Source: Microbacterium jejuense
GTDB taxonomy: Bacteria; Actinomycetota; Actinomycetes; Actinomycetales; Microbacteriaceae
Length of the DNA stretch: 64,000 nt
Assembly: GCF_019511665.1 (NCBI RefSeq)
Contig: NZ_JAEUAW010000009.1
Coordinates: forward strand, 1 to 64,000
Direction: 5' to 3'
Shown here: in pieces, positions 40,960 to 49,209 of the stretch
Position numbering within the stretch: the stretch's first letter is position 1
How the letters are laid out: each line of letters starts with the position of its first letter
The notes under the pieces: model-generated
The model's database searches: none
What the model was told of the DNA's origin: nothing
The model's input: the letters and a program-made list of their open reading frames with translations, nothing else
Translations under genes and position numbers: made by a program

Positions 40960-41100
40960 GTGTCCGACCGACCCGCAGACCCGCTGGCGTGCCCGACGTG
41001 CGGCGACCCGCTGAGCTTCGAGATCCTCGATGACGAGAAGTTCCTTGTGGCCTGGTCGTGCGTCAACTGCGGACTGGTGCGCACGACCGAGCCCACGTGA
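40960..41100 (+). CDS. 46-residue zinc-ribbon microprotein
   Basis: A very small protein containing a probable zinc ribbon, with knuckles CPTCG and CVNCG separated by about 20 residues (LSFEILDDEKFLVAW). GTG at 40960 is placed exactly 6 nt after TAGGCT (40948-40953), the same geometry as other leaderless genes in this window. Function unknown. It is short enough to be missed by standard gene calling. It is convergent with map. Confidence 0.72.
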   Translation: MSDRPADPLACPTCGDPLSFEILDDEKFLVAWSCVNCGLVRTTEPT

Positions 41101-41106
41101 GCATCA

Positions 41107-41169
41107 CAGCATGAGCGAAGTGGATGCCGGGGGCCGCGGCATCCCCTTCTCACGAGGACGTGACGCTCG
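41107..41169. repeat. 63-bp repeat copy A with GGATGCC hairpin
   Basis: It matches copy B (42344-42406) over the full 63 bp with about ten mismatches and no gaps. Its centre is the hairpin GTGGATGCCG...CGGCATCC; the outer part includes CACGAGG(A/G)CGTGACGC. It overlaps the last codons of map and lies between convergent genes. Confidence 0.85.
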
Positions 41170-41953
41170 GTGCGTTCGCCACTCGGCTCGGGAGGGTGAG
41201 GACCTCGGCGCCGTCGTCGGTGATCGCGATCGTGTGCTCGCTGTGGGCGGTGCGGCAGCCGGTGGCGCTGCGGAGCGTCCAGCCGTCGGCATCCACGATC
41301 AGCCGATCGGTGTCGGCCATGACCCACGGCTCGAGCGCGAGCAGCAGTCCGGGGCGGAGCCGGTAGCCGCGGCCGGGGCGGCCGGCGTTGGCGACGTGCG
41401 GATCCTGGTGCATCGACGAGCCGATGCCGTGGCCGCCGAACTCCAGATTGACGGAGTAGCCGGCCTCCATGAGCGTCGTTCCGATGACGTGCGAGAGGTC
41501 GCCGATGCGCGCGCCCGGTCCGGCGACGGCGATCGCGGCCTCCAGTGCACGCTCCGTGGCTTCGATCAGCTCGACGCTCTCGGCCGGGCGCGCCTCGCCC
41601 ACGATGAAGCTGATGGCCGAGTCCGCGGCGATGCCGCCCGTCGAGACCGCCAGGTCGAGCGTGAGGAGGTCGCCGTCGGCCAGCGCGTAGTCGTGCGGGC
41701 GTCCGTGCAGGACGGCATCGTTCACCGCGGTGCAGATGTAGTGGGCGAAGGGACCACGCCCGAACGAGGGCGCGTAGTCGACGTAGCAGGAGGTGGCCCC
41801 GGCATCCTCGATCATGGTCCGCGTCCAGCCGTCGATCTCGAGCAGGTTCGTGCCGACGCGCACGCGGTCCTTCAGAGTGGCGAGGATGTCGCCGACGAGT
41901 GAGCCGCTGATGCGCGCCTGCGCGAGCTGGGTGGGGGAGAGGATCTCGATCAT
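41150..41953 (-). CDS. map: Type I methionine aminopeptidase
   Basis: A 267-residue metallopeptidase removing initiator methionine. All five metal ligands of the family can be placed: two Asp in DLLTLDLAVSTGGIAADSAIS, His in EFGGHGIGS, Glu in LALEPWVM and Glu in TAHSEHTIAI. The N-terminus lacks the SH3/zinc extension of some actinobacterial paralogues. Its last codons fall in repeat A. It is divergent from a small Xre regulator with a perfect palindrome overlapping its own -10 region, so this copy is probably regulated rather than housekeeping (inference). Confidence 0.93.
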   Translation of the reverse strand: MIEILSPTQLAQARISGSLVGDILATLKDRVRVGTNLLEIDGWTRTMIEDAGATSCYVDYAPSFGRGPFAHYICTAVNDAVLHGRPHDYALADGDLLTLDLAVSTGGIAADSAISFIVGEARPAESVELIEATERALEAAIAVAGPGARIGDLSHVIGTTLMEAGYSVNLEFGGHGIGSSMHQDPHVANAGRPGRGYRLRPGLLLALEPWVMADTDRLIVDADGWTLRSATGCRTAHSEHTIAITDDGAEVLTLPSRVANAPSVTSS

Positions 41954-41961
41954 TCCAATAA

Positions 41962-41975
41962 CAATACCGGTATTG
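41962..41975. promoter_or_regulatory. Operator palindrome in the map-xre intergenic region
   Basis: CAATACCGGTATTG is a perfect 14-bp palindrome, with a second half-site CCGGTATT at 41981-41988. It overlaps the TATTGT -10-like box of map on the minus strand and lies in the -35 area of xre. Confidence 0.82.
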
Positions 41976-41999
41976 TGATCCCGGTATTACTATCGGAGC

Positions 42000-42278
42000 A
42001 TGATGGTTCGGATGCCGCACACCCCCGATGAGGTCGAACGCGGTCAGCGGCTCGGTGCCGCGCTGCGAGAGGCGCGTGGCCGTCGCTCCATGCTGGACGT
42101 GGCTCTGGACGCCGGCGTCTCGCCCGAGACGCTGCGCAAGATCGAGTCGGGACGCGTGCCCGCGCCAGCCTTTCCGACGATCGCCGCGATCGCATCCGCG
42201 CTGGGGTTGTCGCTGGACGCCGTCTGGGCCGAAGTCAACGGGGATGCTCAGGCGTCCTCGGGCCAGCTCGCCTCCTAG
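42000..42278 (+). CDS. Xre-family helix-turn-helix regulator
   Basis: A 92-residue protein that is little more than one HTH_3 domain (GQRLGAALREARGRRSMLDVALDAGVSPETLRKIESGRVPAPAFPTIAAIASALGLSLDAVWAEV). Start ATG at 42000 lies exactly 6 nt after TACTAT (41988-41993), so it is probably leaderless; a second ATG follows at 42003. It is divergent from map and likely binds the palindrome between them. Confidence 0.9.
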   Translation: MMVRMPHTPDEVERGQRLGAALREARGRRSMLDVALDAGVSPETLRKIESGRVPAPAFPTIAAIASALGLSLDAVWAEVNGDAQASSGQLAS

Positions 42279-42343
42279 CCGCGCTCGATCCGTGACGACT
42301 GCTGAACCCTGGACGGAGTTCGGCGCCTGACGTGCTGCGCGCA

Positions 42344-42406
42344 CACCATGAGAGAGGTGGATGCCGCGAGCCGCGGCATCCACCTCACACGAGGGCGTGA
42401 CGCCCG
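42344..42406. repeat. 63-bp repeat copy B with GGATGCC hairpin
   Basis: A direct copy of the element at 41107-41169; its hairpin GTGGATGCCGCG...CGCGGCATCCAC is the better preserved. It lies between the convergent xre and NmrA-like genes, just beyond the NmrA stop. Together copies A and B flank the map-xre pair in the same orientation. Confidence 0.85.
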
Positions 42407-42412
42407 AGGGTG

Positions 42413-43315
42413 TCAGCGGGCGAGCCCGGCCGCTTGCGGCGAACGCTCCGTCGCCGGGCGCAGCACCTCGCGGCACCAGGTCCGGAAGTCGGTCGGCGCC
42501 GTCTCGGCGACAGTCCAGTCGGCGTCGTAGATGCCGGACTGCTGAGCGTCGAACATCTCGACCGTGTCGACGATGGACTGCTCGCTCGCTCCGCGTGAGC
42601 GCAGCATCGCGGCGAAGTCGGTCAGGGCGATGCTCTGGAACGCCACCGGACGTCCGAGCTCTTCGCTCATCACCTCGGCCATCTGGGCGGGCGTGAGCCG
42701 ATCGGGACCGAACAGCGGCAGATTCTGCTGTCCCGTCCACGAGAGATCGGTCAGCAGGTCGACGGCGCGGTCGGCGATGTCGCGGGTCGCGATGGTGGCG
42801 AGTGGGCGATCGGCGTCGCATGCCAGCGAGAAGACGCCGCGCTCGCGGATCGCCTCAGCCTGACCCACGAGGTTCTCCATGTAGAAGGGCAGCGAGAGCG
42901 CCCGGTATGCGGCGCCGGACGCCGAGAGCATGGCGTCCATCGCGAAGGCGGCAGAGAGCAGGCCTGCGCGCCCCTGCCAGTCGTGGCCGGCGCTGGTCAC
43001 GCCGACGACGTGGCCGACGCCGTGCCGCTCGACCGCCGCCGCACCCGCGCGCGCGAACGCGAGGTAGTGCTCTTCGGCACTCGGTGCTGCGGGGTTCGGG
43101 GGAACGAGCCAGAACAGCGCGTCGGCTCCGGCCAGCGCTTCATCTAGGACCGCCTCGTCGGCATGCGAGCCTTCGACGATCTCGACGCGGTCGCGAACGC
43201 GCTCGCCGAGGTGCGAAGCCTCGCGCACGATGACGCGCACGGGGGCGCCCCGCTGCAGCAGGCCGGTGACGACCCGGTTGCCGATCCGTCCGGTGGGGGT
43301 GGTGACGACGATCAT
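42413..43315 (-). CDS. NmrA/NAD(P)H-binding family protein
   Basis: A 300-residue atypical short-chain dehydrogenase. The N-terminal dinucleotide motif is IVVTTPTGRIGNRVVTGLLQRG. A GADALFWLVPPNP segment and GVTSAGHDWQGRA follow, typical of the NmrA/AzoB branch that senses redox or modifies quinones. GGAGAAG precedes the ATG at 43315. It is divergent from a TetR regulator, which presumably represses it. Confidence 0.87.
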   Translation of the reverse strand: MIVVTTPTGRIGNRVVTGLLQRGAPVRVIVREASHLGERVRDRVEIVEGSHADEAVLDEALAGADALFWLVPPNPAAPSAEEHYLAFARAGAAAVERHGVGHVVGVTSAGHDWQGRAGLLSAAFAMDAMLSASGAAYRALSLPFYMENLVGQAEAIRERGVFSLACDADRPLATIATRDIADRAVDLLTDLSWTGQQNLPLFGPDRLTPAQMAEVMSEELGRPVAFQSIALTDFAAMLRSRGASEQSIVDTVEMFDAQQSGIYDADWTVAETAPTDFRTWCREVLRPATERSPQAAGLAR

Positions 43316-43397
43316 GAGTTCTTCTCCAAACAAGAACCTGAGTTCCGGTTCCGAATATACTCGATGGTACGCCCGCGTCAACTACAGTGAGGGCATC

Positions 43398-43958
43398 ATG
43401 ACGTCTTCTGCCCGACCGCTGCGCGCCGATGCGCGGCGCAATCGACAGGCCGTGCTCGACGCAGCCGGCGAGCTGTTCGCGTCTCGGGGCGACGACGTGC
43501 AGATGGACGAGATCGCCGCCAAGGCGGGTCTCGGCGTCGGCACGCTGTACCGGCATTTCGCCGACAAGAGCGCGCTGCGCACGGCGATCATCGGCCGGCG
43601 GTTCGAGGCCGTGACCGACATCGCCCGTCAGGCTGAACAGCTCGAAGACCCGTGGGAGGCCTTCGAGGCACTCCTACACGGGTACCTCGCGTCAGTCGAA
43701 CCCGACGCCGCCTTCCGCTTCGCGATCCTGAGTCCCCAGGAACCCACCTGGGGCGACATCGACAGCGAGAAGAACGATTTCGGCGCGATCATCCGGCGCA
43801 TCGTGCAGCGCGCCGTCGACGCGGGACGCCTGCGCCCGGACTTCGGCGCCGACGACTTCATCCTCATCACCCGTGGCGCCATGGCGAACATGGGCGGCCG
43901 CGACGATTGGCGCAGGCACCTGCTGCTGCAGGTCGAGGGCATCCGCGCCCCTGCGTGA
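43398..43958 (+). CDS. TetR-family regulator
   Basis: A 186-residue TetR repressor (ARRNRQAVLDAAGELFASRGDDVQMDEIAAKAGLGVGTLYRHFADKSALRTAII) with the C-terminal domain of the SbtR-type group. ATG at 43398 gives the usual short lead before the HTH. The 82-bp gap to the NmrA gene contains GAACCTGAGTTC (an imperfect palindrome) and GTTCCGGTTCC, candidate operators near TATACT. Confidence 0.9.
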   Translation: MTSSARPLRADARRNRQAVLDAAGELFASRGDDVQMDEIAAKAGLGVGTLYRHFADKSALRTAIIGRRFEAVTDIARQAEQLEDPWEAFEALLHGYLASVEPDAAFRFAILSPQEPTWGDIDSEKNDFGAIIRRIVQRAVDAGRLRPDFGADDFILITRGAMANMGGRDDWRRHLLLQVEGIRAPA

Positions 43959-43964
43959 CGCGGA

Positions 43965-44381
43965 TCAGTCGTCGTGGAGCTCTGCGAAGTACGACAGCCC
44001 CACGAGCATCCCTTCCGGGCTGAGCATGCGTGCGGTCGTCTGACCCCACGGTTCGACGTGGGTCGCCACCAGGATCTCGTGCCCCGCTGCCCGCAGCTCG
44101 CGCTCGCCCTCGGTCACCGCCTCGGGCGACGCGAGTTCGAATTCGAGCCATGCCTGAGGCACGGCGAGGTGCGCGGGCCACTCGGTGTTCCCGAACGTCG
44201 ACTGGGCGGCATCCGTCAACCGCCACAGCGCGAAGGCTTTCACGCCGCCGAGCGAGTTGGTGTGGAGATATCCGGGCGGTGACTCGTGGAGGGGGAGAGC
44301 CAGATCGTCTCGATAGAAGGCCTGGGAGGCGGCGTCGTCGCGAACGATGGGGCCGAAACCGGCCACGAACTTCACGTCCAT
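43965..44381 (-). CDS. VOC-family protein (glyoxalase/bleomycin-resistance-like)
   Basis: A 138-residue VOC protein (MDVKFVAGFGPIVRDDAASQAFYRDDLALPLHE, AWLEFELASPEAVTEGERELRAAGHEILV, WGQTTARMLSPEGMLVGLSYF). Its ligand is unknown. ATG 44381 is preceded by TACCGT (minus strand 44393-44388) with exactly 6 nt between, again the leaderless geometry. It ends 6 bp from the convergent tetR. Confidence 0.85.
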   Translation of the reverse strand: MDVKFVAGFGPIVRDDAASQAFYRDDLALPLHESPPGYLHTNSLGGVKAFALWRLTDAAQSTFGNTEWPAHLAVPQAWLEFELASPEAVTEGERELRAAGHEILVATHVEPWGQTTARMLSPEGMLVGLSYFAELHDD

Positions 44382-44528
44382 GCGCCCACGGTAGGGGAGG
44401 GATGCGACATCTTCGCCGGACGCGGAATATCGAGACCGCCCCGGTCGCTACGTCGGGATGACTTCGCGACCACGCGGAGAACGCGACAGGACCCGGGCAA
44501 GACCCGGCCGATGCAATTGGAGTTCCTC

Positions 44529-45365
44529 ATGCCCTTTGTGACCACAGACGACGGTACGGAGATCTACTTCAAGGACTGGGGCCCCCGTGACGCCCAGCCG
44601 ATCGTGTTCCACCACGGCTGGCCGCTCTCGTCGGACGACTGGGACGCCCAGATGCTCTACTTCCTCGGCAAGGGGTTCCGCGTCGTCGCGAGCGACCGGC
44701 GCGGACACGGGCGCTCCTCGCAGACGGGCGTCGGCCACGACATGGACCACTACGCGAGCGACGTCGACGCCGTCGTGCGCCACCTCGACCTGCGCAATGC
44801 GATCCACGTCGGACACTCCACCGGCGGCGGTCAGGTCGCCCGTTACGTCGCGAAGTACGGTCAGCCGCAGGGTCGCGTCGCGAAGGCGGTCCTCGTCGCC
44901 GCCGTCCCGCCGCTCATGCTGCAGACCCCGGACAACCCCGAGGGCACCCCGCTCGAGGTCTTCGACGGCTTCCGCGAAGCTCTGCTCGCCAACCGCGCGG
45001 ACTTCTTCCAGGCGGTCGCATGCGGCCCGTTCTACGGGTTCAACCGACCCGGTGCGAAGGTGTCCGAGCCCACGGTCGCGAACTGGTGGCGCCAGGGCAT
45101 GATGGGCAGTGCACTCGCGCACTACGAGGGCATCAAGGCGTTCTCCGAGACCGACCAGACCGAGGACCTCAAGGCCATCACGGTGCCCGTCCTCGTCCTC
45201 CAGGGCGATGACGACCAGGTCGTTCCGTACAAGGCCGCCGCCGTCAAGCAGGCGGAGCTGCTCGCCGACGCCACGCTCAAGATCTACGAGGGTTACCCGC
45301 ACGGCATGCTCACCACGCACGCAGAGGTCCTCAACCCCGACATCCTCGCGTTCATCCAGCAGTAA
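44529..45365 (+). CDS. Alpha/beta hydrolase, non-heme chloroperoxidase / arylesterase type
   Basis: A 278-residue alpha/beta hydrolase. The nucleophile motif is GHSTGGGQVARYV, the oxyanion loop is FHHGWPLSSDDWDAQ, the acid is in LVLQGDDDQVVP and the His in GYPHGML, all typical of cofactor-free chloroperoxidases/arylesterases. It may hydrolyse esters or perhydrolyse acetate. TTGGAG precedes the ATG at 44529, preferred over one at 44511. It is followed by a strong palindromic terminator. Confidence 0.92.
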   Translation: MPFVTTDDGTEIYFKDWGPRDAQPIVFHHGWPLSSDDWDAQMLYFLGKGFRVVASDRRGHGRSSQTGVGHDMDHYASDVDAVVRHLDLRNAIHVGHSTGGGQVARYVAKYGQPQGRVAKAVLVAAVPPLMLQTPDNPEGTPLEVFDGFREALLANRADFFQAVACGPFYGFNRPGAKVSEPTVANWWRQGMMGSALAHYEGIKAFSETDQTEDLKAITVPVLVLQGDDDQVVPYKAAAVKQAELLADATLKIYEGYPHGMLTTHAEVLNPDILAFIQQ

Positions 45366-45442
45366 TCGCTGCAGGGCCCAGAGGGCGGCGCGCTCGAGAT
45401 CGTCGAGCGCGCCGCCGCGCGCATGCTGCGGCAACAAGAAGA

Positions 45443-45474
45443 GAAGTGGATGCCGGGCGCCCGGCATCCACTTC
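45443..45474. terminator. 32-bp perfect GGATGCC palindrome, bidirectional terminator
   Basis: A perfect 32-bp palindrome with outer arm GAAGTGGATGCCGGGC, located between the convergent esterase and DoxX genes. It shares its inner 22 bp with the palindromes at 11041 and 19574. Confidence 0.85.
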
Positions 45475-45493
45475 GCTTCTGAGTCTTCGCGGA

Positions 45494-45859
45494 TCAGAGC
45501 ACGACGATGAACCCGAGGACGGCGCTCGCGATCGACAGCACAGCGAGCACGACGGACGGCGTCGCGTTCTCTTTGCGGCGGACGTGCACGGCGATCGCGC
45601 CGATCATGACGACGGCGAGGGCGGTCGCGGCGATGGGGGTGAGGATCGGGGCGATGCCGGTGAGCAGCGGGAGGATGAGGCCGATGCCGCCGACCAGTTC
45701 CGCAACACCGATGAGCTTGACCGTGGGGTCGGCGAAGTCGTCGGCCCACGCCATGCCGCTCGCGACGAGCGAGCTCTTGGGGCGGACCGCCTTCATCGAG
45801 CCGGCCATGATGAAGGCGAGCGCCAGGAGTCCGTTGAGGATCCAGAGGGCGATGATCAT
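45494..45859 (-). CDS. DoxX-family membrane protein
   Basis: A 121-residue four-helix membrane protein of the DoxX group (ILNGLLALAFIMAGSMKAVRPKSSL, KLIGVAELVGGIGLILPLLTGIAPILTPIAATALAVVMIGAIAVHVRR). The family is linked to redox balance in some actinobacteria. GGAGAACTGC before ATG 45859 fixes the start. It is divergent from an HxlR regulator, with an operator in between, so induction by electrophile or redox stress is likely (inference). Confidence 0.88.
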   Translation of the reverse strand: MIIALWILNGLLALAFIMAGSMKAVRPKSSLVASGMAWADDFADPTVKLIGVAELVGGIGLILPLLTGIAPILTPIAATALAVVMIGAIAVHVRRKENATPSVVLAVLSIASAVLGFIVVL

Positions 45860-45882
45860 GCAGTTCTCCAACGGGGGGTTTG

Positions 45883-45895
45883 TTACTGTTTGTAA
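45883..45895. promoter_or_regulatory. Candidate HxlR operator upstream of doxX
   Basis: TTACTGTTTGTAA is a palindrome (TTAC-N5-GTAA) about 24 bp before the doxX start, within a broader GTT...AAC frame. The same gap has the only T-rich run in this area (TCATTTTTGAGG). Confidence 0.75.
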
Positions 45896-45962
45896 GCAAC
45901 CACATGATGCGTCATTTTTGAGGGCGTACAAAAGGCACACGGATGTAAGCAGGTGACATGCG

Positions 45963-46403
45963 ATGGCGAACACGCTGACGATCGCGCCCGCCGGTGAGCC
46001 CGCGCCGACGGGCTACGAGCGCTCGTGCGAGGGCGCGGCGCCCGGCACCGACCACGGTCGCGCGATCCGCGATGTGCTCGACCGCATCGGCGACAAATGG
46101 TCGCTGCTGGTCGTCGGCACGCTGCGGGGCGAGCGGCTGCGGTTCACCGAGCTGCAGCGGCACATCCCGGGCATCTCGCAGCGCATGCTGACGCTCACGC
46201 TGCGGCAGCTCGAGCGCGACGGGCTCATCACGCGCACCGTCCACGCCGAGGTGCCACCGCGGGTCGAATACGAGCTGACGCCGCTCGGCGGCACTCTCGT
46301 GCAGCTCGCCATGGCGCTCGCCGACTGGGCGATCGAGAACCATCCGCGCATCGAGCGCTCGCGCGACGCGTACGACGCTGCCCACGCACCTGCTGCTCGC
46401 TGA
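45963..46403 (+). CDS. HxlR-family regulator
   Basis: A 146-residue HxlR-type regulator. The conserved cysteine near the N-terminus (YERSCEGAAPG) is followed by the winged helix (VLDRIGDKWSLLVVGTLRGERLRFTELQRHIPGISQRMLTLTLRQLERDGLITRTVHAEVPPRVEYELTPLG). The cysteine position fits redox- or electrophile-sensing HxlR members. It is divergent from doxX. Confidence 0.92.
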   Translation: MANTLTIAPAGEPAPTGYERSCEGAAPGTDHGRAIRDVLDRIGDKWSLLVVGTLRGERLRFTELQRHIPGISQRMLTLTLRQLERDGLITRTVHAEVPPRVEYELTPLGGTLVQLAMALADWAIENHPRIERSRDAYDAAHAPAAR

Positions 46404-46421
46404 TCCGCGTCGGCACAGGCT

Positions 46422-46509
46422 GCGCTTCGTCTCGGTCGTCCCTCCCTCGCTCAGCGACCGGAGAAGGCGACCACCCGGTCGCTGAGCGAGCGCCAGCGAG
46501 ACGAAGCGC
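46422..46509. repeat. Palindromic element, inverted pair, outside the catabolic block
   Basis: A forward half (GCGCTTCGTCTCGG through CGCTCAGCGACCGG) and a reverse half (CCGGTCGCTGAGCGAGCGCC through GACGAAGCGC) fill the gap between hxlR and the winged-helix gene. It is the GCTGAGC variant, seen also in the last two units of the 25-kb array. Confidence 0.9.
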
Positions 46510-46555
46510 GCGGCACAGGATCGCACGTGTCGGTGCTCCACGCCATGATGGGCGG

Positions 46556-47635
46556 GTGGATGTCTCGAAGATGCGCGCCGAGCGACTCCGGTCGCATCGC
46601 CTGAGCGCCCCCGCGCCCACCATCGCGGAGGCCGCGCGCCACATGCTCGCGACGCAGGCCCAGGAGTTCTGGGGCGGACGCTGGGCGATCGCGCAGCGCA
46701 CCCGCACCGCGCCGTCGATCCGCGACGTCGACGCGGCGTTCGATCGCGGCGAGATCGTCCGGTCGTGGACGATGCGCGGGACGATCCACCTGATCCCGGC
46801 CGAAGATCTGTCATGGGTGCTGTCGATCACGGCAGACCGGCAGCACCGGCAGATGGCGGGCGTGCGGCGCGCCGAGGCGATCGACGACGCCGAGCTCGAC
46901 CGTGCCGAGGAGGCCGCCCGCGCAGCACTCGGCGGCGGCAACCGTCTGACCCGCAAGGAGCTCGCCGAGGTGTGGGAGCTCGCCGGGGTCTCGACCGCCA
47001 AGCAGCGCGGGTATCACCTGCTCGTCGCCCTCTCGCTGCGCGGCGTCGTCTGCCAGGGGCCCGTCGTGCCGCGCGCCGGAGGGCCGACGCGCGAGCAGTA
47101 CCTCGTGCTCACGGAGGAGTGGATCCGCGACCCCGTGACGCCTGCCGATCCGGCTGCGGAGCTCTTCGTGCGGTACATCGCCTCGCACGGGCCGGCCGGT
47201 GCCCGCGACTTCGCGTGGTGGACGGGGCTGCCCCTGGGGGTCTCGCGCGCGGCCGCCGAGGCGGCGGGTGACCGGCTGACGATCGTCGACGACGAGCCCG
47301 AGCCGCTGTACGTGGCGCCGGGCCCGGCGCCTCGGCGTGCGGCATCCGCCCCCGAGGTCCTGGCGCTGCCGCCCTTCGAGGAGTACTACCTCTCGTACGT
47401 CGACCGGACCGTGCCGTGCGCGCCGGAGTTCCTCTCGGCGATCGGGCCGAGCATGAACGGCATCGTGCGCCCGATCATCGTGGCCCGCGGCGAGGCGATC
47501 GGCGTCTGGACGCACTCGGTCGCCGTCGGCCGGCATGCCGACGACCCGATCCCCGAGCTGTTCGCACCCGGGGCGGCGACGGACGCCGAGGTCGCGGCAT
47601 CCCTCGATCGCTACCGGGCGTTCATCACCGCCTGA
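46556..47635 (+). CDS. Winged helix DNA-binding domain protein (DUF1006/AlkX family)
   Basis: A 359-residue protein of the winged-helix DNA-binding (HTH_42/DUF1006) family, with MRAERLRSHRLSAPAPTIAEAARHMLATQAQEFWGGRWAIAQRT, the TMRGTIHLIPAEDLSWVLS motif and the C-terminal EVLALPPFEEYYLSYVDR motif. Some relatives are DNA glycosylases (AlkX/YcaQ) acting on crosslinks, so a repair function is possible. GTG at 46556 lies exactly 6 nt after CATGAT; an ATG at 46571 is the alternative. Confidence 0.87.
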   Translation: MDVSKMRAERLRSHRLSAPAPTIAEAARHMLATQAQEFWGGRWAIAQRTRTAPSIRDVDAAFDRGEIVRSWTMRGTIHLIPAEDLSWVLSITADRQHRQMAGVRRAEAIDDAELDRAEEAARAALGGGNRLTRKELAEVWELAGVSTAKQRGYHLLVALSLRGVVCQGPVVPRAGGPTREQYLVLTEEWIRDPVTPADPAAELFVRYIASHGPAGARDFAWWTGLPLGVSRAAAEAAGDRLTIVDDEPEPLYVAPGPAPRRAASAPEVLALPPFEEYYLSYVDRTVPCAPEFLSAIGPSMNGIVRPIIVARGEAIGVWTHSVAVGRHADDPIPELFAPGAATDAEVAASLDRYRAFITA

Positions 47636-47647
47636 CGTCGCCGCGGC

Positions 47648-49084
47648 TCACGCGTGGCGGTCGAGGAAGTCGTACACCTCGTTGTCGTCGACACCGGGGA
47701 ACGCGCCGCGGGGGAGCGGTGAGAACATCTGCATGTGCACGCGGGCGCTGGGCCAGGCCTTGCCCGACCAGCGCGCGGCGACATCGGGCGCGGCGCGCCG
47801 GCAGCACGACTCGTCGGGGCACGTGGACGTCGCGCGCTTCTGGGTCTCGCGCCCGCGGAACCATCGCGCGTCGTCGAACGGCACGCCCACCGTGATCGAG
47901 AACTCGCCGGCCGATGTGGTCCCGGTCTGCGTCGAGCACCAGAACGTGCCGGCGGGTGTGTCGGTGTACTGGTAGTGCTCGGTGGTGCGGTTCTGCTCGT
48001 CGAACGCCGCACGTGCCGAGAACTTGCGGCACGCCATCTGCCCGTCCACCGCGCCGGTGATGTCCATCGGCAGCGGCAGGTCGTCGTTCTCGTACACGCG
48101 GGTGATCGCCCCGGAGCCGTCGACACGGAGGAAGTGCAGCCGGATGCCGAGGTGCTGGGTCGCGAGATTGGTCAGGCGCATGCCCGCTGCCTCGTGCGTG
48201 ACGCCGAAGGCATCGCGGAAGTCCTCGACCGCGAGGTTGCGATCCTTCTTCGCCTGCTGCAGGAACGCCACCGACGCCGTCTCGGGCATGAGGCAGCACG
48301 CGGCGTAGTAGTTGATCTCGAGTCGCTGCTGCAAGAAGTCGGCGTAGTCTGTGGGCCGCTCGTGGCCGAGCAGGCGGTGCGCCATCGCCTGCAGGGCCAT
48401 CGAGCGGAGGCCGTGCCCGCCGGGAATGGATGCCGGCGGCAGATAGATCCGGCCGTGCTCCAGGTCGGTGACCGACCGGGTGGAGTGCGGCAGGTCGTTG
48501 ACGTAGATCAGCTCGAACCCGAGCTTCTCGGCCATGATGCTGACGGTGCGGTGGGTGAGCGCGCCCGAGACGTGACCTGCCGCCTTGAGCTGCTTCTCGG
48601 CGAGCTTCTCGATGTCGGGCAGGTAGTTGTCGAGCTCGCGCATCCGCAGCCGCAGCTCGGTGTTGGCGCGGCGCGCCTCCTCGGGCGTCGCGATGGCCTC
48701 GCGCTCGCGCCGCTGCAGCTCGCGATGCAGGCCGAGGATCGACTCGATGGTCTCGTCGCTCATGCCCTTCGTGACCTTGACGGGCGCCACCCCGAGCTGC
48801 CGGAACACCGAGCTGGACTGCGCGCGCTCCAGCTCGATCTCCAGCGCCGCGCGGCGGTTGGGCGGCTCGGCCGAGAGCAGCTCGGCGACCTCGACGCCGG
48901 TGACGGACGCGATCGACTGCAGCAGTGACAGCTTGGGCTCGCGCTTGCCGTTCTCGATGAGGCTCAGCTGGCTGCCGGCGACGCCGACGAGGGCGCCCAG
49001 CTCATCGAGCGTGTAGCCGTGGGCGAGTCGCTGATGACGGATGCGGTGGCCCAGCGTCGACAGTTCGAGAGAGGTCGGCGGCAT
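47648..49084 (-). CDS. RamB-like short-chain fatty-acid / acetate metabolism regulator
   Basis: A 478-residue regulator with an N-terminal Xre HTH ([41 protein letters not shown]), a coiled stretch, an ImmA/IrrE-like region with altered motif ([38 protein letters not shown]), and a C-terminal cysteine-bearing domain (CPDESCCRR). This matches RamB, which represses acetate and glyoxylate genes in Corynebacterium and Mycobacterium. CAAGGA near ATG 49084 supports the start. It is divergent from pckG. Confidence 0.9.
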   Translation of the reverse strand: MPPTSLELSTLGHRIRHQRLAHGYTLDELGALVGVAGSQLSLIENGKREPKLSLLQSIASVTGVEVAELLSAEPPNRRAALEIELERAQSSSVFRQLGVAPVKVTKGMSDETIESILGLHRELQRREREAIATPEEARRANTELRLRMRELDNYLPDIEKLAEKQLKAAGHVSGALTHRTVSIMAEKLGFELIYVNDLPHSTRSVTDLEHGRIYLPPASIPGGHGLRSMALQAMAHRLLGHERPTDYADFLQQRLEINYYAACCLMPETASVAFLQQAKKDRNLAVEDFRDAFGVTHEAAGMRLTNLATQHLGIRLHFLRVDGSGAITRVYENDDLPLPMDITGAVDGQMACRKFSARAAFDEQNRTTEHYQYTDTPAGTFWCSTQTGTTSAGEFSITVGVPFDDARWFRGRETQKRATSTCPDESCCRRAAPDVAARWSGKAWPSARVHMQMFSPLPRGAFPGVDDNEVYDFLDRHA

Positions 49085-49145
49085 TCCTTGATGATAGCGA
49101 AAGAATCGCAACTCTTGACGCCCAGAATCGGTGGAAGAGGCATCC

Positions 49146-49185
49146 ATCTGCACCGAAAGTAGAGGAAGAGCACGAATCTGCACCG
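49146..49185 (+). promoter_or_regulatory. Direct repeats upstream of pckG
   Basis: ATCTGCACCG occurs at 49146-49155 and 49176-49185, exactly 30 bp apart, in the ramB-like/pckG gap. They could be sites for the RamB-like regulator or another catabolic regulator. GAGGAG precedes the pckG start. Confidence 0.55.
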
Positions 49186-49209
49186 TCGAAATCAACGAGG
49201 AGCGACACC

